Assembly: GCA_002917775.1 (NCBI GenBank)
Contig: KZ627157.1
Span: forward strand, 954,396 to 1,018,395
Reading direction: 5' to 3'
Length of the DNA stretch: 64,000 bases
Source of the DNA: Glaciozyma antarctica PI12
Taxonomy: Eukaryota > Basidiomycota > Microbotryomycetes > Kriegeriales > Camptobasidiaceae
The position numbers and the translations under genes are program-made. The notes beneath the pieces were generated by a model. It made no database searches. It saw nothing but the letters and a program-made list of their open reading frames with translations, and was not told the DNA's origin. Below, piece by piece: positions 56,783-64,000 of this stretch. Each line of letters begins with the position of its first letter. The stretch's first letter is position 1.

Positions 56783-56884
56783 TTGTTGAGAGGTAAGGGC
56801 GAAGGAAGAGGGTCGACGACGAGCGGGGGAGCGCTTGAGCTCGAGAAGGGCGGCTCCCCTCTCTCACAGCCTCTTCACACCGCC

Positions 56885-57712
56885 AGTAAGTTCCTCTACC
56901 TGCCGAAACTACAGTAACTGACCCTACTTCCCCTCAGTGAGCAGCCACGCCAAGAGCAAAGCCTACGCGCACCCCATCGCTACCCAGGCCGGTAAGCACT
57001 CGCGCTCCCGCAACACCCACTTTCCACAGAGCTGCAGAAGCTGACCGGGCTGCACGCGCAGATGACCTGAAGTACAAGACCAAGTACAAGGAGCTCAAGG
57101 CCAAGATTGGCGAGGTGGAGGAGGTGCGTTCCTGCACTCACTCCCCGTCGTGGAACTGGTCGTGTTGCTGACCCCGTTGGCTCTCGCTAGGACAACACGA
57201 AGCTGCAAATCAAGATTCTCAAGAGCAAAAAGGCGATCCAGCGTCTGCGCGTTGAGCGATCGTCCGTCCCCCCTACTCTTCCGCCTGCCATCCCCGCTGA
57301 CCTGACCTCCTGCAGCATTCTGTACGACCGTCTCCAATCCACCGCGACCCCGACAAACCCCTTTGCTCTCCATTCCTCTCCCCACCTTTCTTCCCTACCC
57401 GCCTCCTCCTCCTCCGCCGTCGTACCTCCCACGATCCTCGACGCGCCGTCGTACCCACTCGCCGACCCCGCCGCGCCAGACCTCTTCCTCCAGGGCCTCG
57501 ACGCGAAGAAGCTCGCACAGCTCAAGAGTGCTAGTGAATGGGGCGCGAGACCCGTGGCGGGCGTCGTGGGTGAGGGGTCAAAGCGGGAGTCGCTGGAGGT
57601 GGAAGGGGAGGTTGTGGACGGAGGTGCTCAAAGGGACCAGATGCAGGTGGACAGTGCCCTCCCAGTGCAGCCGGCCGGGGCGGACCCCGCACCTGTCTTT
57701 CCTTGGGAGTGA
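56885..57712 (+). CDS. INO80 complex IEC3-like subunit, start codon split by an intron
   Basis: Chromatin-remodelling complex subunit by similarity to fungal Iec3. Coding exons: A at 56885, then 56938-56991, 57062-57123, 57191-57261 and 57316-57712, 194 residues. The A of ATG is the last base before a 52-nt intron (donor GTAAGT, ACTGAC branch, CTCAG acceptor), and TG opens the next exon. The conserved core, LKYKTKYKELKAKIGEVEED and then KILKSKKAIQRLRVERSILY, is the coiled-coil typical of the family. The C-terminal part is Ala/Pro-rich and ends with a short acidic tail. No other in-frame ATG lies before the conserved core. The kinase gene is divergent with about 100 bases between starts. Confidence 0.8.
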
Positions 57713-58751
57713 TGGGAGTTGTTTGTATTGCGACGATGCCGTTGATGTTGAGACAAGGAGAGGGATTACTCTCCCTGCGCCACGAGTATGCGCTCTCCAA
57801 GCCTGCGATGTCCTCCAACCTTGCTCCTTTCATGACGGCGTTCAATGTGGCTGCTCCTGCATCTTGCGCCCTCCTTGAGACACGCCTTTTTGAGTTAGGT
57901 GGGAGCTCACCACCTTTGTCGCCTCGCTCCTTTCTTCCTTCATCACTCATCCCTCACCAACTTTTGAATCAACCAGCAAGAAACTCATCTTACAAACTTA
58001 GACTCGCCGTTGCCGCATCAACCTCCCTCTCAAGTGCTTGCCTTTGCCTCTTGCCTGGCTTACCATTCAAAGGAGTCAACTCCTCAACACCGCCACCACT
58101 CCACCTGAAGACTCATCGGCACTCATCTCCTCCTCTCCCCCTGTCAAACATTCGCACCTGTTGATTGACCTTCGCAACCGCCACTCGGGTTTCACACACC
58201 TGGCTCACGCTCGCTACTGCACCCTGTCCTTCCTCCTTTGTACCTGACCCTCGCTGGACTCCATAATCACCTCCTGTGACTCACCTGCCCTCCCCCAGTA
58301 ATTCCGGCAGAGGAAGGGGAACATGGACCTTTGCCACCACCAGGGTTCGGAAGCTCCTATCCTTTCTCCACCTCCTCCTCATCTCTTTGTGCCTCGTTCC
58401 TTAAGTCTTGAGTCAGCCAGGGCAACATTCCTCGGTTTGGGAATCAGAAAAAGGGATGGAGGAGGAGGTTGATGAGCTCAAGAATGTTGGGAGTGGGGGA
58501 GGGTTTTGACGGAGGCGGCTCTTGTTCGAGTAGTGTTTCCCTTTGATGGTGCATTGTTCATCGCTTGCATTATTGAATGGGGTGATTCGAGGCTGTCAAG
58601 ACTCGGGCAGTGCCTCAATGTGAGCTGAAGAGGAGAACCGAGGTTCGAGGTTTCTGCGGTGCGCTTGTGTCCTTCTCATGCACAATCACAGGGTATAACA
58701 TTGGGTTCAGGAAGTAGACTAGAGGAGTAACAGCAAGCCCTGGAGCTTTGA
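57713..58751. other. Gene-poor region before the ADH pseudogene
   Basis: About 1 kb. The left end should hold the 3' UTR of the IEC3-like gene; the rest is less GC-rich than the gene-dense arm. Nothing supportable found. Confidence 0.4.
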
Positions 58752-59969
58752 TCAGGTGTTGGATTCAATCACGTGGCGTCCCACAACCTTGCTGCCGCGC
58801 TGTGAACGGCCACGATAACGTCAGCGTGCCCTTTGAGGTGGTTCCCAGGAAAACAAGTTTACAAGCATCGTGATGCCTTTGGGGAACTGGTTAAAGGGGA
58901 GAACAGTGAGCTTGGGCTCGATGAGGCCTCGGGCGGCAAAGTCGAGAGCTTCATCAACATCAACCTGAGCATGATGTCACATGGCGCCAGTTGAGAGAAT
59001 AGATGAGCAAGGATCTTCTGATATTGCTCACAAGGGTTCCGATGATGGAGAGCTTGTTGAAGATCATGAAGAAGGGACTGTAGCGGCGAGAGAGTCAGTT
59101 TCGTACTTTTAGCGGATATTTGGAGAACAGCGCCTCACTCGTGCCCAGCAACGGCGGTTCCAGCAGCAGGAAGTCCGACGCAGACGATCGTTCCTCCCTT
59201 CCTAAGGTTCGCAGCGGCTCCGTTGTAGGCTCTGAAAAAAGAACGAAAACCGCATAAGCCTTTGCAATCGACGAGGGTTGCGAACGTAACGTACCAGCCG
59301 CAGTTCCACCGGTGACAATCACTGCGTGGGCTCCCTTGCCGCCAGAAATTTTCATAACTTCTGCGACGGTGTCGTCGCACATCTTGAAGTTGAGGGATTT
59401 CTCCGCACCCATCGAGAGGCACATCTCTTTCTTCTTGTTGCCGGTATCAATCGCAATAATTTGTAGACCCATCGCCTTTCCTGCAGAACCGACCACGTGT
59501 GAGCAATGGAACGATGAAGATGGCGCAGAACAAACCGAATTGAAGGGCCAAGTGGCCGACTCCTCCTCCGCCGGGCACAACGACCCACTGTCCAGCCCTT
59601 GCCTTGGAGTTCTTGAGCGCAGTGTAAATGGTGGAGCCAGAGCACATGAGAGGTCCAGCCACGAGGTTGGGCACGCCCTCGGGAACTGGAGCGCGGGCAG
59701 CAAGCTCTTTCGAGGGAGCGAGGTGGGAGAGGACTCACTCCGGGTTGTGTAGCGCGCAGGGGAGAGAACGTATTGAGCGTAAGAGCCGTCAACCTGTCCC
59801 CCGGTAGCGATAAGCTTTTTGCAGTGAGTCTCCATTCCTTGTCAGCAGTTGTCGCACTGGTGGCAGACTGGGGAGCGTCGAAAGTCAGTGCAGCGCAGGT
59901 ACAGTGCCCGAGCCCGAGTTTGTTTAACGCACCATTGCAGATAGGCTTGATCCCAGCGCAATCTCCAAC
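58752..59969 (-). pseudogene. Truncated, mutated copy of the ADH gene (exons 3-10)
   Basis: Exon-by-exon copy of the alcohol dehydrogenase at 9.65-11.26 kb, introns included, so it arose by DNA duplication and not by retrocopy. It starts inside exon 3 at about 59969 and ends with an exon 10 stop at 58752-58754 (RGSKVVGRHVIESNT against the intact RGSKVAGRVVIDFNA). A TGA at 59842-59844 replaces an Arg codon between the zinc-binding cysteines. The GT donor after exon 8 is lost (near 59020), the glycine run is one residue shorter, and many differences are C-to-T or G-to-A at former CpG sites. The first two exons, with the catalytic zinc ligands, are missing. Confidence 0.9.
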
Positions 59970-59977
59970 AGCCGCCG

Positions 59978-61464
59978 AAGCAGTCCCGCCGCCACGCTCG
60001 CATGTGGGAGACGCTCTCCGAGTTCAACTTCTTCAACTGGGAATTCATTCCTGGGAAGGAGAACGTACTTGCTGACTCTCTCTCTCGGCTCGCGGAGCTT
60101 GAGAGCGACGGGATCGATACTCACCAGTCTTTCACCTCCGAACCTTTGCCAGATGCCTCCGACGATGTTCCTTTCATCGGCACCCTCTCGCAGAAGTACT
60201 CGATCACCCTCGCCGCCTTCCACTTCGGCCTTCAAGCCTCGGGAATCTCGTCTCCTTATCTCCTCCATCGCACCTCTCAACCTCGGCCTGGACGCGACGG
60301 AGCTCCTGGCCGTCGGGGATTCCGCTGAGTTGCTTCTTCCCCACAAGCGACTCGCGATGTTGACCCGTCTCCCGCAGTCGTTCCTCGACCCTCTCCCCGC
60401 CGCTCTCAAGGACGACGCCCTCTTCCGCAAGGTCCTCGCCAACCCTCAAGACTTCCCGTCATTCACCATCGTTCAAGACATTCTCTTCTACCACGACTCG
60501 ACGGGATGGCGCCTCGTCGTTCCTCAAGGCCGCGTCGACGACCCTGAGCTCGGCGACAACTCTCCTACGTTCCGCGAAGCTGTCATCCAGCACACGCACG
60601 AGACGCTCGGGCATCTCGGCGCTCTCAAAACGCTGAGTCACCTTTGCCACTTCTTTTGGTGGTTGCTGATGCACAAGGACACGTTCAACTACTGTCGGTC
60701 GTGTGAGCAGTGGGCGCTGCGGCAAGAGCGGAACCTCCGCCCCATTTGGAATCCTACATCAGATCCAGATCCCTCATCCGACCTTGGGCTTGGGTCCTGA
60801 TGGACTTTGTGGTCGGTCTGCCTTCTGTCCTCTACCGAAACGAGATCGTCGACTCTTGCCTTACAGTCACAGAAACGCTCGGCAAGCAGGTCCACATCTT
60901 CCCTCTACCTTCCACAGCCACCGCCGCTCAAGTCACCGACATCTACCACGACGGCGTCTACCGCTTTCACGGCATGCAGGAGTCCATCATCTCCGATCGC
61001 AACCCCAAGTTCACGAGCGGATTTTGGCGCGCTCTTCATCAGAAGATCGGCACCAAGCTTCGCATGTTGACGTCGGCGCATCCTGAAACCAACGGCCAGT
61101 CCGAGGTCACGAACAAGACGGTCGGGCAGATCATGCGCATCTTCGCCGAGGACAACCCCGATGACTGGGTGATTCGCACTCCCGACGTTGAGTTTGCGAT
61201 CAACTCGGCGCCTTCCTCCGCCACCTCCCTTTCGCCGTCCGAGACGAACCTCGGCTACCTCCCTACTGCTTGGCCTGTCGATTCGTGGGCAAAGGTGGAG
61301 GACGTAGGAGCGGAGGGACCTGGTGAGCTTGCGCGTCTGTCGTGGCTTCGAGCGACCGATGCGCTGATTGCGTCGCGTATTGAGATGGTCGCGCAAGCGA
61401 ACCGCCGTCGTCGACGCGACTCTCCTCAATTCCAAGTCTGCAACCTTGTCTACGTCTCCGTCAC
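59978..61464 (+). mobile_element. Degenerate Ty3/Gypsy retrotransposon fragment (RNase H to integrase)
   Basis: A partial pol region truncated at both ends. It begins at the end of RNase H (SRRHARMWETLSEFNFFNWE, then IPGKENVLADSLSR). A frameshift follows near 60240-60290. Next comes the integrase zinc finger (HTHETLGHLGALKTLSHLCH..CRSCEQ), a second frameshift near 60742, and the integrase core with its triad in MDFVVGLPS, SIISDRNPKFTSGFW and ETNGQSEVTNKT. The fragment stops at LVYVSVTQ with no chromodomain and no recognisable LTR. Two frame breaks make it non-autonomous. Confidence 0.9.
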
Positions 61465-62135
61465 GCAATTCATAGATAATCAATTGTTTCTGGCTGGCCT
61501 ATGTGTAGGTAGGTGCACGTGATTGCACGGACAGTGCAAGGAACACGCCAGTTCCTTGCTCTTTATAGAGGCACGTCTTGCAATCAATGCTATTCATTGA
61601 TTGTCCTTTGCTTTTGTAGCCTAGCGGTCAAGCCGTTTAGAGAAACACACGATTAGACGCCGTGTCTTGCAGACAGTCGTGAGGATGGCTAATCCTTACA
61701 CCAACCTTCCAGCTATTGTCGACATCAGGACCAAGAGCGGCAACTGCGTGCGGAGAGGTTTGAATCAGCTTGCAATCTCAAAAGTGCGCCTTTCTCAAGC
61801 GCTGCGGCGTACCAACTCCTGCTCCCTCATGATCCTTCTCTACCCCAGTCAATCTCTGTACCCGTCAATTGACCACCCAGCCGCCACTGGAGCTTCGCAA
61901 GCCTCATTCACCCTTGCTACTGGACCTCTCCCTCCTCCTGTGCACCTTGTGCTGGACTCCAGTCACCTCCTGCAACTCACGATGGTAAGCCTATTTTGAG
62001 GGGGAGGTACAATGCTGATGCCTGAATAGTCGGTGCCTCAGATTGCCTCAGACCGATGCGAGGGAATCGGGGTAGACTGGGTGAGGCCACGTGATGTTCC
62101 CTGCTGCTCTGTGACTCCGTCCGCGATCCCCGGGC
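61465..62135. other. Decayed region with two perfect hairpins
   Basis: Not coding as far as I can see. It has perfect 9-bp inverted repeats at 61536-61559 and 61581-61603 with a TATA-like CTTTATAGAGG between them. This may be a remnant of an LTR or of a small insertion, but I see no matching second copy in the window. Confidence 0.45.
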
Positions 62136-62141
62136 GGCAAA
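62136..62141 (-). terminator. Pol III terminator of tRNA-Leu
   Basis: Six T on the minus strand directly after the discriminator base. Confidence 0.75.
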
Positions 62142-62286
62142 AAATGAACAGAGCGGGATTCGAACCCACGCCTCTTTCGAGACCGCAAGACCCCCGTTTC
62201 GGGGAAGAGCTATTTCGTGGGCCCGGGGTGAATCGAACCCACCTTGTCTTGAGTGCGGCGCCATGGACCAACTCGGCCATCTGTCC
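62142..62286 (-). tRNA. tRNA-Leu(CAA) with a 59-nt intron
   Basis: Acceptor GGACAGA pairs with TCTGTTC (one G-T). The anticodon stem CCGCA/TGCGG is perfect once the intron is removed, and anticodon CAA lies at 62249-62251. A class II variable arm (CTC-GAAA-GAG) and the T arm GTGGG-TTCGAAT-CCCGC are present. The intron (62189-62247) sits at the canonical position after base 37, leaving 86 nt. The discriminator is A. Leu(CAA) tRNAs are often intron-containing in fungi. This intron carries a second T-arm-like sequence (GGTGGGTTCGATTCACC). Confidence 0.87.
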
Positions 62287-62375
62287 TTACCAACTACGTT
62301 ACGACGGCATCTTGTGAGGATGGTCCATATCGAGCCAACCGGCCTTGAGGGAGCCTTGATCCCTATTGCGCGCAG

Positions 62376-63393
62376 TCACTGGGGGCTCAGCAGGGCAGCT
62401 TTGCTCAAGCCCACATTCCACCTGGACCCGTGGACGTAGGTGTCGCCTCGGAAGATTATGACTATGCCGGCACCGCTCTCAATGATCCATCCTTGTCCTT
62501 GGGGGGTTTGACGTGGAAGCTCCCACCAGTTGTTGATTCGGGAGAAGAGGAAGAGGCACTTTTCATCCGTGTTGTGGGGGGTGGTAAGGTCGAGGGAGAG
62601 GATTTCGTCGTGAGAAAAATCGAGGAGCCAGTCAAGCTGATCCAAAGAGAGGCTTGCGCGGTCGAGGCTTGTGCGGCTGAGGAAGATGTTGGTAGTGGGA
62701 TGTGGTGCGGCTGAGGAAGATGTCGGTAGTGGGACGGTCAAAACCGTGGAGGTAGAGAGTCTGCTCCGTGAGGACGTTGCGGCCTGCAATCCAAGTGTGA
62801 GTGAGGTTACAGGAAGAATGCAAGAAGTCAAACACACTGAGGATAGTGGAGACGATATCGCTGCGGTAGATTGCAGGTCGCTCCTTAATATTGTCCCTGG
62901 CTGTGGAGCAATGTGGAGCTGTCGTTAGCTGGAATTGAACGGACGACCCATGTTGTGAGAGTTGCGAGAGGAACGTCCTTGGGAGATGAGCTTGAAGTAC
63001 GCAAGTGCGGCTTTGCCTGGGGAGGATGGTGAGTTGATGTGCATGAGCTGTGCGGGCTGCTTACCTGGCAAGCCGTCGTCCACTGGATTGGTCTGAGAAG
63101 CCGTTAGCTTGGCGGTACGCGCTCGTCGAGGAAGATCTACTCACAGGTCACCTGTGCTTCCCTTGGAGCTGCTTCTTATCCCAAATGCTGTACTCCTCCT
63201 TCTCTTCCGGATCCAGAGCGCGTTTGGCCTTCTGGCAAACTCGCTACACTTGATGCTGCAAGGAAGAGACGCGTCAGCGCCGCCGCGTGGGATTCGAGGA
63301 ATGAACTCACCTTGTTCAGGCGTGCGGTCGAGGGGGGTGGGGAGGGAGGCGTTTGCAACTGGTTCATCTTGGTGTGAAAGGAAGGCAGGTCAA
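62376..63393 (-). pseudogene. Spliced hypothetical gene remnant broken by a tandem duplication
   Basis: Product not recognised. Several short exons with normal donors, CTAAC/CTGAC branches and CAG acceptors can be joined, giving runs such as NPVDDGLPGKAALAYFKLIS, DNIKERPAIYRSDIVSTILS, LTEQTLYLHGFDRPTT, LDQLDWLLDFSHDEILSLDL and INNWWELPRQTPQGQGW, ending at a TGA near 62376. At 62671-62738 a 34-bp duplication (not a multiple of three) shifts the frame between FDRPTT and FLSRTSLDRA. The 5' exons (MNQLQTPPSPPPSTARLNK and a Lys/Glu-rich one) do not join cleanly either. It may be a damaged copy of a gene elsewhere in the genome. Confidence 0.5.
62671..62738. repeat. 34-bp imperfect tandem duplication
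   Basis: Two consecutive copies of a 34-bp unit, differing at one base over the first 30. Confidence 0.9.
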
Positions 63394-64000
63394 AGTGCCT
63401 TGAGAGCAGGAAGAAGAAGAACGAGAGGTCAATTTGGCTCTCAACGGGCGACGCGTGAATCACTTTTCAAGATTTAACAGTCAAGTTGTAGCCCGGGACC
63501 TCAACGCGAAGAAAGCAGCAAGCAAGGTTCAAAGCACGGTTCAAGAGGGCAGGAGCAGCGGCCCTATTTGTAGCAGGGAGAGACAGAGGGAGTGTTGAGT
63601 TGTCACATGGAGGAATGCGCCAAAGTCCAAGTTTCCAGTCGCGCTCTTCTTTCTCTTCATCTCGAGGTCCGACCCCTCGAGATTTCCCCCAATCGCCCGT
63701 ATGTCACGAGTTGAACTCTACTCCCCCTTTCTTTAAAGGTGTGGTGTGAGCGGACTCAGGCAGAGCGAGAGGGGGAAGCTGCAAGGACTGCGCCCTTTGC
63801 CTGCGGAGAGGGGGGGTCCGGTGGAAAGTTGTACCTTGTCCCGGGTGCCGGCAANCCTAAGGAGGNCTTTTTGGTTTTTGTTNATTTAAATTCAAAGTTC
63901 GACTTCCCTTGGGTTTTTTTTCAGCCTTGCTTGACGGGAACTTAGGTTACTTTTTCTTAACGTTTTTTTTCAGCCTTGCTTGACGGGAACTTAAGGAATC
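63394..64000. other. Low-quality contig end
   Basis: No supported gene. Ambiguous bases at 63855, 63866 and 63883, long T runs, and a 31-bp sequence present twice (63914-63944 and 63963-63993) indicate poor sequence or misassembly at the contig terminus. Confidence 0.8.

Noticed and set aside
59095-59835. Functional second alcohol dehydrogenase
   Set aside because: It lacks the first two exons and the catalytic-zinc region, has an in-frame stop and a lost splice donor.
60002-61522. Active retrotransposon
   Set aside because: Truncated at both ends, two frame breaks, no LTRs seen.
1-64000. A coherent biosynthetic, defence or other new multi-gene system
   Set aside because: The genes are scattered housekeeping functions on both strands with no shared pathway, and no cluster of unknown genes with a common signature was found.

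Overview
This window is nuclear DNA of a GC-rich basidiomycete yeast, most likely a red yeast of the Rhodotorula/Rhodosporidium group (Pucciniomycotina, Microbotryomycetes). The evidence is intrinsic. Nearly every gene is cut by many 50-75 nt introns with GTGCGT/GTACGT/GTGAGT donors, CTGAC/CTAAC branch points and CAG acceptors. Genes are packed tightly on both strands, and the proteins are typical fungal housekeeping proteins with low-complexity extensions. The species name is inference.

Left arm (1-13.7 kb): the 5' part of IML1 (minus), a plasma-membrane syntaxin (SSO1-like), tRNA-Ala(AGC), a SUN-domain nuclear-envelope protein, a ten-exon zinc alcohol dehydrogenase, and a lysine-repeat hypothetical protein containing a 116-base assembly gap.

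Centre-left (13.8-27 kb): a second, unusual syntaxin (minus), a Zn2Cys6 regulator, an HD-type phosphohydrolase head-to-head with eIF2B delta (GCD2), the ribosome-biogenesis RRM protein NOP15, an acetyl-CoA transporter (SLC33A1 type) and the H2A.Z chaperone CHZ1.

Centre (27-43 kb): the importin KAP114, a PEHE-like hypothetical, the Golgi tether COG8, the GTPase BMS1, a hypothetical protein and a Sec14-type lipid-transfer protein.

Centre-right (44-57.7 kb): a secreted, probably GPI-anchored protein with a DUF3494 (ice-binding-like) domain, the PP1 regulator SDS22, the APC/C subunit CDC16, a DMPK/MRCK-like kinase with degenerate motifs, and an INO80 IEC3-like subunit whose start codon is split by an intron.

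Right end (57.7-64 kb): accessory, decayed DNA. It holds a truncated, mutated copy of the alcohol dehydrogenase joined directly to a broken Ty3/Gypsy fragment, two small hairpins, an intron-containing tRNA-Leu(CAA), a spliced gene remnant broken by a 34-bp tandem duplication, and a low-quality contig end with ambiguous bases.

The genes do not form one pathway. They are mixed housekeeping genes: trafficking (SSO1, COG8, Sec14), ribosome and translation (BMS1, NOP15, GCD2), and nucleus and chromatin (SUN, CHZ1, KAP114, INO80, CDC16). I see no clear new multi-gene system. The most distinctive single locus is the DUF3494/GPI gene. A recurring oddity is small frame-breaking indels in otherwise conserved genes (IML1, HD hydrolase, SLC33A1, COG8), which point either to assembly error or to real allelic damage.
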